Assembly: GCA_014323925.1 (NCBI GenBank)
Contig: JACONC010000004.1
Location: forward strand, 64,001 to 115,156
DNA: 51,156 nucleotides
Reading direction: 5' to 3'
Source: Chromatiales bacterium
GTDB lineage: Bacteria > Pseudomonadota > Gammaproteobacteria > Poriferisulfidales > Oxydemutatoraceae
Below, in pieces: positions 1 to 9,214 of this stretch. Made by a program: the position numbers and the translations under genes. Below the pieces are notes generated by a model. It worked only from the letters and a program-made list of their open reading frames with translations. It was not told the origin of the DNA and ran no database searches. The number at the start of each line of letters is the position of its first letter. Position 1 is the stretch's first letter.

Positions 1-1270
1 TCATAGACAGTGGTTTACCAGCGATAAACTCCCATAAGTAATGCAACAAATGACCGCCATCAAGCATGGGCACTGGTAGCAGATTAAGCACACCTATGCT
101 GATGCTGATAATCGCCAGTACGCTTAAATAACTGACTATACCCATAAGAAAGGAAACACCAGCAACCTCGGCGATGGTCACTGGGCCACTGATATTTGAT
201 AGAGAAACGCTGCCGGTAATCATGCTTCCGATAAACTTAAAAGTGAGCATGGTTATCGTCCAAGTCTGGTCAGCAGCTTTTATGATAGAGTCAAACAATC
301 CATAGCGTATATGCACTTGATATTTATCCAGCAACGACGGTGAACTATAAGCTACTATGCCAGCGACACCAATTAAACGATCACCTTGTTCTCTGGTGTC
401 AGGCCTGAAATTCATTGTCATCTCTTGTTCACCACGCAGTATCGTCAGCACTACTGAAGCATCAGGGTGACTGCGAATTTGTTGGGTTAAATGCCGCCAA
501 TTGCGTATCGGCAAGCCGTTGAAATGGGTAATCTTGTCATTCTCCATTAAACCGTAACGCTCGGCGGCACTATCGCTTAATACTCTACCGACTATCGCTT
601 CCAATTCAGGCAACATCATAATGATACCTAATTTCTCATATGCCGAACGGCTATCGTCGTTGAGGAATGTCTTGCTGTCTATCTTCAAGGTATGTAGTCG
701 CCGCTCGCCTGTCGCAGTCGCAACCTCAAGTGTAATCGTGTCACTGCCCAATGCTACATCAAGGATTTCAAGCATCGTTTGTCGCGCCCCTCTGACCTCA
801 TTGCCTTCCACTGCGTATATTTCATCACCTGGTTGCATACCAGCGGCCATCGCTGCACTATTCGGTTGTATCTCACCAACGATTACCCTCTGCTCAAAAG
901 AACCTATCATGAAAACCATAATGTAGAGGAGAAATGCCAACAAGAGATTCGCCAGAGGACCGGCAGCAACCACCATGGTGCGCACTGCCAAGGATTGACG
1001 ATTAAACGATCGATCTAGTTCCTCGTCTGCAACTGAGCCCTCACGTTCGTCTAACATCTTCACATAACCGCCTAAGGGGATGCTGCCGATAACAAATGTA
1101 CTATCATCGGGACCGAACTTCCTCTTATAGATAGCTTTACCGAAACCGATAGCAAAACACAAAACTTTAATATTGGCTCTGCGCGCCACCCAATAGTGTC
1201 CAAACTCGTGGAATGCAACCAGCAAGGTGAGTGCTAAAATAAACCCTAATGCTCCAATAAAAAACTCCAT
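1..1270 (-). CDS. rseP: RseP-type site-2 zinc metalloprotease, 3' end beyond window
   Basis: Inner-membrane intramembrane protease that cuts anti-sigma factor RseA and cleared signal peptides. About 423 codons are inside the window and the C-terminus runs off the left edge. The zinc motif HEFGH lies at residues 21-25 in the first membrane segment. Two PDZ-like domains follow (roughly residues 115-300), and the second metal motif, NLLPVPMLDGG, has its Asp at about residue 404, close to the E. coli position. The ATG at 1270 has a good ribosome site (GGGAGGT), which lies inside the end of the upstream micro-ORF. It is the last visible gene of the rpsB-to-rseP cluster. Identity is secure. Confidence 0.95.
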   Translation of the reverse strand, partial: MEFFIGALGFILALTLLVAFHEFGHYWVARRANIKVLCFAIGFGKAIYKRKFGPDDSTFVIGSIPLGGYVKMLDEREGSVADEELDRSFNRQSLAVRTMVVAAGPLANLLLAFLLYIMVFMIGSFEQRVIVGEIQPNSAAMAAGMQPGDEIYAVEGNEVRGARQTMLEILDVALGSDTITLEVATATGERRLHTLKIDSKTFLNDDSRSAYEKLGIIMMLPELEAIVGRVLSDSAAERYGLMENDKITHFNGLPIRNWRHLTQQIRSHPDASVVLTILRGEQEMTMNFRPDTREQGDRLIGVAGIVAYSSPSLLDKYQVHIRYGLFDSIIKAADQTWTITMLTFKFIGSMITGSVSLSNISGPVTIAEVAGVSFLMGIVSYLSVLAIISISIGVLNLLPVPMLDGGHLLHYLWEFIAGKPLSM

Positions 1271-1271
1271 A

Positions 1272-1430
1272 CTAATACCTCCCAGTCATCATTCGCCCAT
1301 CATTCGCCGCCACACCGCAGTACTCTGCATAGGTCATCTGTAGATTGAACCCTATCAACCGACCGTTTTCCCATAGATAAGGCGTAAAGCCTAGTTTCGT
1401 CAATCCACTATATAAAGCTATCTCAGACAT
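1272..1430 (-). CDS. 52-codon micro-ORF between dxr and rseP, unknown product
   Basis: This ORF starts MSEIALY and ends 1 bp before the rseP start codon. I recognise no domain. Its first seven residues, and about 20 of 22 nucleotides around the start (1409-1430), match the start of the DUF1640-like gene at 44073-44330. The remaining 45 residues do not resemble that family. It may be a chimera left by recombination, or non-coding DNA carrying a repeat fragment. No strong ribosome site precedes it. In most gammaproteobacteria dxr, cdsA and rseP are packed tightly, so this spacer of about 235 bp is unusual. Translation is not certain. Confidence 0.35.
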   Translation of the reverse strand: MSEIALYSGLTKLGFTPYLWENGRLIGFNLQMTYAEYCGVAANDGRMMTGRY

Positions 1431-1464
1431 CTTTGTGTATTCTGTTTATGTTAATATGGCGGAT

Positions 1465-1470
1465 ATTATA
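1465..1470 (-). promoter_or_regulatory. Possible -10 element upstream of micro-ORF and rseP
   Basis: A perfect TATAAT on the minus strand lies 35 bp upstream of the micro-ORF start and about 195 bp upstream of rseP. No convincing -35 element sits 16-18 bp before it. It might give rseP its own transcription start inside the operon. Confidence 0.25.
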
Positions 1471-1505
1471 CCTGATTTAGTGGTGGAGGATATTGCCTCT
1501 GTTAG

Positions 1506-2741
1506 CTAAAACTTTGCCGCATAACGAGGGTTGCTTTTGTTGGGGAAAGACACCACATTGCTTTTATCTATGTTAATCAATGATTGGGCGATGCGGCGGC
1601 TACGACTATCTACTTCTAATATATGCTCTAAACTATCGGTATTCTCAAATTTGCTTTGCTCCATAACCCCAGCACAGATTTCGGCGATATTATCAAAAGT
1701 GATGCGGCCGTCCAAAAAGGCATGCACCGCTTCTTCGTTTGCTGCATTTAATACTGCGGGTGCGCTGGCACCTGTTTTCATCGCCTGATAGGCTAAGGAT
1801 AAGCACGGAAATCTCTTGGAGTCTACAGGATAGAATTCCAATTTGCTGCATTGCTCAAGATCTAAATATACTTGTTTGCCAGCCGCCAAGCGTTTTGGCC
1901 ATGCTAAAGAGTAGGCAATAGGAATGCGCATATCAGGTTTTGATAGTTGCGCAATAATCGATCCATCTTTCATCTCAACTAAGCCGTGCACGATACTCTG
2001 TGGGTGTATTAAAACTTTGATGCGAGAAAGTTCTATACCAAATAGCCATCGCGCTTCTATGACCTCTAAACCTTTATTCATCAGAGTCGCTGAATCCACC
2101 GAAATTTTTGCTCCCATATCCCAATTCGGATGGGTGCATGCTTGCTCAGGTGTTGCCAGATGTAGTTTGCCTAACGGCCAAGTGAACAGCGGACCACCCG
2201 ATGCGGTGAGTGTGATATTGCGGACATCTATACCAATCTGCGAACTACCACCTAAACATTGAAAAATTGCATTGTGTTCACTATCTATGGGTAACAGTTC
2301 CGCTGAATGTTGTTCAACGGTCTTCATCAGTAAATCGCCGGCGGCGACCAGTGCTTCTTTATTTGCGAACAGGATACGTTTGCCTGCTTGTGCGGCAGCC
2401 AGTATTGGTGATAACCCTGCCATCCCTGATATACCGGTCACAACAGTGTCATAGTCAGCTTCGGCTATCAGTTCGGTTAGCATGGTTGCCGGCAGTGCTT
2501 GGGTGTTCAATTTGTATTTTTGCAATAGTGCTTGTAATTCTATGAGTTGATTAGCATCGGAGAGTACTGCATAGCGAGGCTTAAACTCCGCACATTGTTT
2601 GGCTAGTTTTTCTGCAGAATTATAAGCAGTTAAAGCGAAGACTTTATAAAGATTAGAAGATGAACGTATGACATCTAAGGCGTGCGCCCCAATGCTACCG
2701 GTAGAACCTAAAACGATGATTTTATTGCTACCCGAACTCAT
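1506..2741 (-). CDS. dxr: 1-deoxy-D-xylulose 5-phosphate reductoisomerase
   Basis: Second enzyme of the MEP isoprenoid pathway: converts DXP to MEP with NADPH, in the cytosol. At 411 residues it is of normal length. The N-terminal dinucleotide-binding loop LGSTGSIG is at residues 11-18. The metal-binding segment DSEHNAIF (D153, E155), the ASGGPLF loop near 180 and HPQSIVHG are all present. It follows cdsA by 15 bp on the same strand. ispE, a later step of the same pathway, lies at 32184. Nothing looks damaged. Confidence 0.97.
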   Translation of the reverse strand: MSSGSNKIIVLGSTGSIGAHALDVIRSSSNLYKVFALTAYNSAEKLAKQCAEFKPRYAVLSDANQLIELQALLQKYKLNTQALPATMLTELIAEADYDTVVTGISGMAGLSPILAAAQAGKRILFANKEALVAAGDLLMKTVEQHSAELLPIDSEHNAIFQCLGGSSQIGIDVRNITLTASGGPLFTWPLGKLHLATPEQACTHPNWDMGAKISVDSATLMNKGLEVIEARWLFGIELSRIKVLIHPQSIVHGLVEMKDGSIIAQLSKPDMRIPIAYSLAWPKRLAAGKQVYLDLEQCSKLEFYPVDSKRFPCLSLAYQAMKTGASAPAVLNAANEEAVHAFLDGRITFDNIAEICAGVMEQSKFENTDSLEHILEVDSRSRRIAQSLINIDKSNVVSFPNKSNPRYAAKF

Positions 2742-2756
2742 AGAACCTCTTCAATA

Positions 2757-3575
2757 TTAACGATATAAAAAACCCAGCGCAATCACTGGTGTGGCGGCGA
2801 TAAAAGCATCTATTCTATCAAGCAATCCGCCGTGTCCAGCGAGTAGTCTACCACTATCTTTAACGCCAGCACACCGCTTCGCCATGCTTTCCGTTAAATC
2901 ACCTATTACGCCAGCTATGCAAGCAATTAAGCTCAGCAATACCAATGATAACACATGCCATACCGTCGCATTATCCAATAATAAAGTTCCGGTGAGTAGG
3001 CTAAAAATAAGCGTCGCTAGCAATGCCCCCCACAGCCCCTCTTTTGTTTTACCTGCGCTGATAGTTGCCGCCAGTTGATGCTTCCCAAATCGGCGGCCGA
3101 CATAATAGGCGGCTGTATCGCTCACGGCAACCAGTAGCGCTGCATATAACAACCAAAGGCGACTAATTTGGTGTAGCAGATCTACGGCAACGATGCAGGC
3201 CGCGAGTACGATGATGATATGCACATATAAAAATCCTCTAAACGCAATGCTGTTGCATAGACTGTTGGTATAAAAAGTGCTGATGGTGAGTGCTATGAAC
3301 CACCACAAAACGCCAACATAGAGAATAATTTTACTATCATAATAAATAGACCACCACCCTATCGCTAGGGTACTGATTACAAAGAACAATCTATACAAAG
3401 AACGCGTTATATTGCTGCTACTGATATTGACTAGGTCGCCCCACTCGTAGATAGCGATGATACACAGCAATGCAAAGATAAAGTTGAGCATAGCACTCGG
3501 CAGCCCTATCACACTGGGTATTATCAATGCCAGTAATGCTAGCCCGACTAATAATCTCTGCCGGTGTGTATTCAT
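2757..3575 (-). CDS. cdsA: Phosphatidate cytidylyltransferase (CDP-diglyceride synthase)
   Basis: Integral membrane enzyme making CDP-diacylglycerol from phosphatidate and CTP, the branch point of phospholipid synthesis. The 272-residue product is mostly hydrophobic helices. The family signature is near the C-terminus: SMAKRCAGVKDSGRL followed by AGHGGLLDRID, including the conserved KR, KD, HGG and DR. An SAGKTKEG loop precedes it. It starts 1 bp after the uppS stop codon, which implies co-transcription and probably translational coupling. Confidence 0.96.
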   Translation of the reverse strand: MNTHRQRLLVGLALLALIIPSVIGLPSAMLNFIFALLCIIAIYEWGDLVNISSSNITRSLYRLFFVISTLAIGWWSIYYDSKIILYVGVLWWFIALTISTFYTNSLCNSIAFRGFLYVHIIIVLAACIVAVDLLHQISRLWLLYAALLVAVSDTAAYYVGRRFGKHQLAATISAGKTKEGLWGALLATLIFSLLTGTLLLDNATVWHVLSLVLLSLIACIAGVIGDLTESMAKRCAGVKDSGRLLAGHGGLLDRIDAFIAATPVIALGFLYR

Positions 3576-3576
3576 A

Positions 3577-4281
3577 TTAATCGCTTACACCTCCGAATCG
3601 TCGCTGTCTTGACTCAAACCATTGCAAGGCTTTGACAAAATCTTGGCGGTGAAAATCAGGCCAGAAAGTGTCACAAAAATACAGCTCTGCATAAGCATTT
3701 TGCCATAATAAGAAGTTGCTAATCCTAAACTCTCCGCCGGTGCGGATCATTAAATCTACATCACCTACGCTATAGCGAGATAGATGTGCTGATATGCCTT
3801 TCTGTATAGCAGAACCATCGCTTAAGTCGCACCCGTCATCGTATAAATGTGACACGGCATCTGCAATATCCCATCGTCCTCCGTAGTTCAATGCAATGTT
3901 TAGTTGTAGTTTTCCGCATTGCGCGGTCTCTTGTTCGGCGTGCGCAACCGCTTCTCTAATAGTTCTATCCAATGCGCGAATATCACCTATAAAACTCAAG
4001 CGCACTTCGTTTTTTATCAGTGCATTCAATTCGGCAGCCAGTGTTTCTTTGAATAACTTCAATAAAGCGCCTACTTCTGCCGAAGGTCTAGTCCAGTTTT
4101 CACTGCTGAAGGTATACAGCGTCAGTTCTGGCACTTGATATTCGACTGCCAACTCTACGACTGTGCGCGTGCTTTTCACACCTTGTCGGTGACCGTAGAC
4201 TCTGCTCTTACCGCGCAGTTCTGCCCATCGTCCATTACCGTCCATGATGATAGCGATATGCCGAGGCACGAGTGTGTTCAT
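3577..4281 (-). CDS. uppS: Undecaprenyl diphosphate synthase (cis-prenyltransferase)
   Basis: Makes the C55 lipid carrier for peptidoglycan and O-antigen synthesis from FPP and IPP, in the cytosol. The 234-residue protein begins with HIAIIMDGNGRW; D14 is the catalytic, Mg-binding Asp. TLYTFSSENW and the C-terminal DLMIRTGGEFRISNFLLWQ and ELYF motifs are intact. It lies 4 bp downstream of frr and 1 bp upstream of cdsA, the usual order. Confidence 0.97.
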   Translation of the reverse strand: MNTLVPRHIAIIMDGNGRWAELRGKSRVYGHRQGVKSTRTVVELAVEYQVPELTLYTFSSENWTRPSAEVGALLKLFKETLAAELNALIKNEVRLSFIGDIRALDRTIREAVAHAEQETAQCGKLQLNIALNYGGRWDIADAVSHLYDDGCDLSDGSAIQKGISAHLSRYSVGDVDLMIRTGGEFRISNFLLWQNAYAELYFCDTFWPDFHRQDFVKALQWFESRQRRFGGVSD

Positions 4282-4285
4282 CGTG

Positions 4286-4837
4286 CTACACTTCCATCAA
4301 TTCTTTTTCTTTTTGCTCCAATAGACGATCTATTTTCTCGACATAACCAGCGGTTAACTTTTCGAGGTCGTTATGCCAAGCCTGTTCTTCGTCGCGGCTG
4401 ATTTCTTTCGCTTTGGTTTGTTGCTTCAAATGTTGATTGATATCGCGACGGATGTTGCGTATTGCGATTTTAGCAGTTTCACCATACTGTTTGACAATTT
4501 TGTTGAGTTCTTTGCGCCGCTCTTCGGTTAACGGTGGCATCGGCACGCGTATCACATTGCCTTTGACCATAGGATTGAGCCCCAGATTTGCATTGACTAT
4601 CGCTTTCTCAATCAACGCAATACTGTCTTTTTCCCATACTTTGATGCTGAGCGTTCGCGCATCTTCGGCAATGATGCTAGATATTTGATTGATCGGTGTT
4701 TTCGCATCGTAATAGACTACTGTTATATGGTCTAACAGGCTGGGATGGGCACGACCGGTTCTAATTTTGCTAAGATCTGTTATCAACGAATCTATGCTTT
4801 TGTTCATTTTGGTTTTTGTTTCGTCTATCAAACTCAT
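4286..4837 (-). CDS. frr: Ribosome recycling factor
   Basis: Splits post-termination ribosomes together with EF-G. The 183-residue length is typical. Family features are visible: the three-helix coiled-coil halves, the RTGRAHPSLLDHI segment, and RVPMPPLTEERRKEL in the middle. It starts 6 bp after the pyrH stop codon, preserving the standard pyrH-frr pair. Confidence 0.97.
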   Translation of the reverse strand: MSLIDETKTKMNKSIDSLITDLSKIRTGRAHPSLLDHITVVYYDAKTPINQISSIIAEDARTLSIKVWEKDSIALIEKAIVNANLGLNPMVKGNVIRVPMPPLTEERRKELNKIVKQYGETAKIAIRNIRRDINQHLKQQTKAKEISRDEEQAWHNDLEKLTAGYVEKIDRLLEQKEKELMEV

Positions 4838-4843
4838 CGTGCC

Positions 4844-5575
4844 TTATATGCTAATTAGCGTACCGATATCTGAACCTTTAATGATATTTTCACACGCACC
4901 ACGAGTTTTCATGTTAAACACGCGTATTGGAATTTTATGTTCTCTACATAAAACAATCGCAGTCGTATCCATCACTGCTAAATTTTGCGATAATGCTTCG
5001 TCATAACTCAACTTTTTATAGAGCTTAGCATCAGGGTTTAGATCTGGATTATCACTATATACACCATCAACCTTAGTCGCTTTGCACAATATATCGGCTT
5101 CTATCTCAACTGCTCTCAAACTCGCTGCGGTATCAGTGGTGAAAAAAGGGTTGCCAGTGCCAGCGGCGAATATAACGATGCGTCTCTTTTCCAAATGGCG
5201 GACTGCGCGGCGGCGTATATAGCCTTCGCATACTTCATCGATCTTAATCGCCGACATCACTCGCGTATCTATGCCTTGACTTTCTAATGCATCTTGCAAT
5301 GCTAGAGCGTTGACTACCGTCACTAACATGCCCATATAATCGGCAGTGGTACGAGCCGCACCGCTAGCCGAAAAAGTCTCGCCGCGGATGATGTTGCCAC
5401 CGCCAATTACCAATGCAACTTCGGCATTGGCTTGATGCAGAGCATTAATCTCGTCTGCCAAACGAGTCAATGCATCGCGGTCTATGCCGTAGCCGTCGAC
5501 ATTGGAGAGAATCTCTCCGCTTAGTTTTAATACGATGCGTAGATTGGGTCTGATTGCTTGAGCCTCTGCTTCCAT
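4844..5575 (-). CDS. pyrH: UMP kinase
   Basis: Phosphorylates UMP to UDP; a hexameric bacterial enzyme of the amino acid kinase fold. I place the start at the ATG at 5575, giving about 243 residues that begin [22 protein letters not shown] longer frame reaches back to 5650 but would overlap tsf and add a non-homologous tail. LKLSGE, the [10 protein letters not shown] loop, [16 protein letters not shown] and the uridine-site [11 protein letters not shown] are conserved. It is 37 bp from the tsf stop codon. Confidence 0.95.
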   Translation of the reverse strand: MEAEAQAIRPNLRIVLKLSGEILSNVDGYGIDRDALTRLADEINALHQANAEVALVIGGGNIIRGETFSASGAARTTADYMGMLVTVVNALALQDALESQGIDTRVMSAIKIDEVCEGYIRRRAVRHLEKRRIVIFAAGTGNPFFTTDTAASLRAVEIEADILCKATKVDGVYSDNPDLNPDAKLYKKLSYDEALSQNLAVMDTTAIVLCREHKIPIRVFNMKTRGACENIIKGSDIGTLISI

Positions 5576-5612
5576 AAAATTGTCTCGTATAGCAGCCCTG
5601 TATAGTAAATTG

Positions 5613-6491
5613 TTAGCTTTGCCCGGCTTGTGCCATAACCTCTTCAGCAAAGTTCTCTTGCTCGCGCGCTATGCCTTCACCGATTTCATAGCGTATAAAA
5701 GATTGCACTGATGACGAATGCTCTTTGAGTAACTGTTCAACTGACTGATCGGTATCTTTGATAAAAGATTGGCCTAACAAAGTGATCTCGTTTAGATATT
5801 TTTTGAGCCTACCTGCTACGATTTTATCAATGATATGCTCGGGTTTACCGCTGTGTTTTGTTTGTTCAGTTAGAATTTCTTTCTCTTTAGCCAATAGCGT
5901 AGCACCCACTTGTTGTGCACTTATACAGAGCGGTTTGCAGGCGGCGATGTGCATGGCGATATCTTTAGCCAGTGTGGCATCGGCATTTTGCATATCGACG
6001 AGTACTCCGATGCGGTTACCGTGACTATAGCTTGCTAACACATCTCCACTGCGGTGCAGTTTATTAAATCGTCTGATTTGTATATTCTCTCCAAGCTTTG
6101 CGATCAATGCTGATTGCATATCTTTTATTGTCGTACTACCATCAGTGAAGTCCATCAAATCTTCTATCGTATTCACTGTGTCATCTAAAGTGGCATCAGC
6201 TACTTTGTTGCATAACGCAACGAACTGCTCGTCTTTTGCGACAAAATCAGTCTCGCAGTTGATCTCCAATAATGTTGCTATCTTGTGGTCAGAGGAAATG
6301 CGAATAATGATCAATCCTTCAGCCGCTATTCGAGATGATTTCTTAGCCGCTTTAGCTTGCCCAGACTTACGCAATATCTCAATTGCAGTATTATTTTCAC
6401 CTTCGGCTGCTACTAGGGCTTTTTTACATTCCATAATGCCAGCACCAGTCGCTTCGCGCAATTGCTTAATCATTGCCGGAGTTATGTTCAT
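5613..6491 (-). CDS. tsf: Translation elongation factor Ts
   Basis: Nucleotide-exchange factor for EF-Tu. The 292-residue protein has the N-terminal UBA-like module ([19 protein letters not shown]) and the core [10 protein letters not shown] motif that contacts EF-Tu. It starts 21 bp after rpsB, the usual arrangement. No strong ribosome site is visible before the ATG, so coupling to rpsB translation is plausible. Confidence 0.97.
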   Translation of the reverse strand: MNITPAMIKQLREATGAGIMECKKALVAAEGENNTAIEILRKSGQAKAAKKSSRIAAEGLIIIRISSDHKIATLLEINCETDFVAKDEQFVALCNKVADATLDDTVNTIEDLMDFTDGSTTIKDMQSALIAKLGENIQIRRFNKLHRSGDVLASYSHGNRIGVLVDMQNADATLAKDIAMHIAACKPLCISAQQVGATLLAKEKEILTEQTKHSGKPEHIIDKIVAGRLKKYLNEITLLGQSFIKDTDQSVEQLLKEHSSSVQSFIRYEIGEGIAREQENFAEEVMAQAGQS

Positions 6492-6512
6492 GGTCGATTT
6501 TACTCTATCAAG

Positions 6513-7283
6513 TTAGTCTGAAATGGATGTTTCATCGCTTGCAACAACATCCGCTTCTGATGGCGATGTCGTTATTTCTTCTTCTCTCGCCGCTTCTTGT
6601 GCTTTTTCAATACCTTCAATGACTGCGTCGGCTGCCAAACGAGTATAAAGAGCTATTGAACTAATCGCATCGTCATTGGCTGGAACAGGATAACTGATAC
6701 CATGCATAGAGTTATTGCTATCAACGATAGCCGCGATAGGAATCTCTAATTTCATCGCCTCTTTTACAGCAATCTCCTCATAGGCAACATCAATAACAAA
6801 TAATGCATCAGGCGGTGAGGTTAAATCGCATATTCCTTCAAAGCTGCAACTTAATTTATTAAATTTGCGTTCAATTTGCCTATTTTCCTTTTTACTCAAT
6901 CCACCCAGTGCGTTGTTTTCTATTTGCACTTTAAGCTTGTTGTATTCTTTGATAGAGTTTTGCACAGTTTTGTAATTAGTTAAAAACCCACCTAGCCAGT
7001 GTAAATGCACATAAGGCATACCACAACGGCGCGCTTCATTTTCTATCGACTCCGACGCCGCTCTTTTAGTGCCTACAAAAAGTATCTTGCCACCCTTGGA
7101 CGCCATATCCGAAATAAATGCCAGAGCATTTTTGAACATGGGTAGGGTTTTATCTAGATTGATTATATGGATGCCGTTGTGTTTGCCGTACAGATAGGGT
7201 ACAAATTTCGGATTCCAAAAACACGGACGGTGCCCTAAATGCGCTCCCGCATCAAAGAGCTGTTTGACAGTTACATCTGGCAT
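6513..7283 (-). CDS. rpsB: 30S ribosomal protein S2
   Basis: Small-subunit ribosomal protein. The 256-residue product has the family segments LFDAGAHLGHRPCFWNPKF, ILFVGTKRAASESI, HLHWLGGFLTNYKTV and the C-terminal DSNNSMHGISYPVPANDDA. A short acidic tail follows. It is the first gene of the block that runs to rseP, and a promoter probably lies in the 74 bp before it. Confidence 0.97.
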   Translation of the reverse strand: MPDVTVKQLFDAGAHLGHRPCFWNPKFVPYLYGKHNGIHIINLDKTLPMFKNALAFISDMASKGGKILFVGTKRAASESIENEARRCGMPYVHLHWLGGFLTNYKTVQNSIKEYNKLKVQIENNALGGLSKKENRQIERKFNKLSCSFEGICDLTSPPDALFVIDVAYEEIAVKEAMKLEIPIAAIVDSNNSMHGISYPVPANDDAISSIALYTRLAADAVIEGIEKAQEAAREEEITTSPSEADVVASDETSISD

Positions 7284-7346
7284 ATAAAGACCTGTTTAAC
7301 AATAATGTGCATATAGTTATCTCCTAACAAATATATAAAGTGGCGT

Positions 7347-7355
7347 AGTATAGCA
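7347..7355 (-). promoter_or_regulatory. Candidate extended -10 for the rpsB operon
   Basis: Minus-strand TGCTATACT matches an extended -10 (TGnTATAAT) with one mismatch. It lies about 65 bp upstream of the rpsB ATG, in the gap between the FAH-family gene and rpsB. The -35 region is poor, which extended -10 promoters tolerate. Confidence 0.35.
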
Positions 7356-7357
7356 CA

Positions 7358-8140
7358 CTATGGCTGATAGCGGTTTTTTAGACAGCCAATACCGGCGATT
7401 TCAACTTCAACATTACAATCTTCGGGCATCGCCGCTAAACCGACTGATGTGCCACAACAAATAACATCACCGCGATAAAGTGTCATATCACGCGAAAGTT
7501 TGACAACTATATCAGGCGGGCTGAGGATCATATCATTAGCCGGATAGTGCTGCACTATTTCACCATTTATCCGAGTTATAATCTCAAGTTTGTGCCAATC
7601 CAGATGGGTTGCGATACCAGGACCGAAGATACCGAAACCGTCAAAACCTTTGGCACGACTCCATTGGTCAAAACCCTGATACTCTTTTAATAACCCAAAT
7701 GCGGTCACATCGTTAATACAGGTGTAGCCGAAGATCGCATCGTTACCGTCAGCGGTGGTGTCAAGGTTACAAACTGTTTTACCAATAACGATGCCAAGCT
7801 CGCCTTCATAAAAAACCTCACCTTGGTAAAATTTGGGACGGCGAATAATTGCATTTTGCCCGGCAAAACTATTCGGCGGTTTGAATAGATAAAGTGGCGT
7901 ACTCGGATGCGCCAAATCGTTTTGCTCAGCAAGTGCTGCGTAGTTATTCCATAACGCAATCATTTTGCTTGGCGTACAAGGAGTCAATAATGCGACTTCA
8001 GATAACTTTACAGTTTCATCGCTGGGCAATGGATTGTCGAAAGGATGATCATCTTCGCTATGGCAAAGCCTAACCTCATTATTTTCCAATACACCAATGC
8101 GTATTTGCCCTTGATAGTCAAATCTTAGCCATAAACTCAT
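7358..8140 (-). CDS. Fumarylacetoacetate hydrolase-family protein
   Basis: A 260-residue member of the FAH superfamily, which hydrolyses or decarboxylates acylpyruvates and related 2-oxo acids with a bound divalent metal. The metal-ligand pattern of the fold is visible: YEGELGIVIGK in the middle, and CINDVTAFGLL then WSRAKGFDGFGIFGPGI further on. The N-terminal 75 residues form the small leading domain. It overlaps the 3' end of dusA by 23 bp, so the two are probably co-transcribed. The substrate cannot be set from sequence; fumarylpyruvate or oxaloacetate (oxaloacetate decarboxylase/tautomerase type) are possible. Confidence 0.85.
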   Translation of the reverse strand: MSLWLRFDYQGQIRIGVLENNEVRLCHSEDDHPFDNPLPSDETVKLSEVALLTPCTPSKMIALWNNYAALAEQNDLAHPSTPLYLFKPPNSFAGQNAIIRRPKFYQGEVFYEGELGIVIGKTVCNLDTTADGNDAIFGYTCINDVTAFGLLKEYQGFDQWSRAKGFDGFGIFGPGIATHLDWHKLEIITRINGEIVQHYPANDMILSPPDIVVKLSRDMTLYRGDVICCGTSVGLAAMPEDCNVEVEIAGIGCLKNRYQP

Positions 8141-9164
8141 TTTGTTTTTCTAAATCCCTCTCTTTATCTTGCTTGTCGTCAGTCCTAAATAATTCTAGTT
8201 GCTGATATAACCATTCAATCAGGTGGTTTTTATCTATTTTGCGTGCCTCTTCGCCAAGCCTACGCCGCCATCGTTTAGTATGCCTATACCCTTTGAATAA
8301 ATTATGTATACTCTGCAGTAGCTTCATATTCAAGCCATTATGGCTTATCTGCTGCTCTATATAAAGTAGCATCAATTCAGCAATTTCTACAGGAGTGCGA
8401 GCTCTGCCCGCATTGGCATTATTATAAAACAATGCATCAACATTATGCAAAATAAATGGATTCTTTTGTACAACCCGACCGAGCATCACACCGTCCAATG
8501 CAGTGGCATGCTGATAGGCGCTATTGATATCTTGTAAGCCACCGTTGAGAATGATTTGCAAATCGGGACGCTGCTCTTTCAGTTGATATACATATTCGTA
8601 ATCAAGCGGTGGTATCTCTCTATTTTGCTTTGGCGAAAGTCTTCCCAATAGTGCGCGCCGTGCATGGATGATAAATACTCGGCAACCGGCAGCGGCTACA
8701 CAATCTATAAAACTACGAAACTGCTCATAGCTACTATACTCATCGACACCTATACGGCACTTAACGCTAATGGGCAAAGCACTCGCCGCGGATATGGCGC
8801 GCACGCATTCAGCAACGCGTCGTGGTGTTTTCATCAAACACGCGCCGAAATGTCCGTTGCCGACACGACGGCTGGGGCATCCGACATTGAGATTAATTTC
8901 ATCATAACCCCACTGCTCGGCGTATTCTGCACACTGTGCCATATCGACGGCACAACTGCCGCCGACTTGCAATGCCAGAGGATGCTCAGCTACGGAAAAA
9001 CCCAGCAGCGATGCGCGATCACCATTCAAAATTGCCCGGCTACTCAACATCTCGGTATATAGCATTGCGTGTTGACTAATCAATCGCAGCAAATAACGAA
9101 AATGCCTATCGGTGTAACCCATCATTGGAGCCACGCAGAACAGTCTATACTCAGTGATATTCAT
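8118..9164 (-). CDS. dusA: tRNA-dihydrouridine synthase A
   Basis: Flavoenzyme reducing U20/U20a in the tRNA D-loop with NADPH. The 348-residue protein begins with the FMN-site segment FCVAPMMGYTDRHFR. DEINLNVGCPS is conserved, and the following FGACLM carries the catalytic Cys. Near 230, GVMLGRVVQKNP is the phosphate-binding end of the TIM barrel. The HARRALLGRLSPKQNREIPPL stretch is typical of the DusA subgroup. Confidence 0.95.
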   Translation of the reverse strand: MNITEYRLFCVAPMMGYTDRHFRYLLRLISQHAMLYTEMLSSRAILNGDRASLLGFSVAEHPLALQVGGSCAVDMAQCAEYAEQWGYDEINLNVGCPSRRVGNGHFGACLMKTPRRVAECVRAISAASALPISVKCRIGVDEYSSYEQFRSFIDCVAAAGCRVFIIHARRALLGRLSPKQNREIPPLDYEYVYQLKEQRPDLQIILNGGLQDINSAYQHATALDGVMLGRVVQKNPFILHNVDALFYNNANAGRARTPVEIAELMLLYIEQQISHNGLNMKLLQSIHNLFKGYRHTKRWRRRLGEEARKIDKNHLIEWLYQQLELFRTDDKQDKERDLEKQNEFMAKI

Positions 9165-9214
9165 CTTTTATAAAATTTTCAAAACTTTTCCGGTGCATTT
9201 GACTGGTAGCAAAA

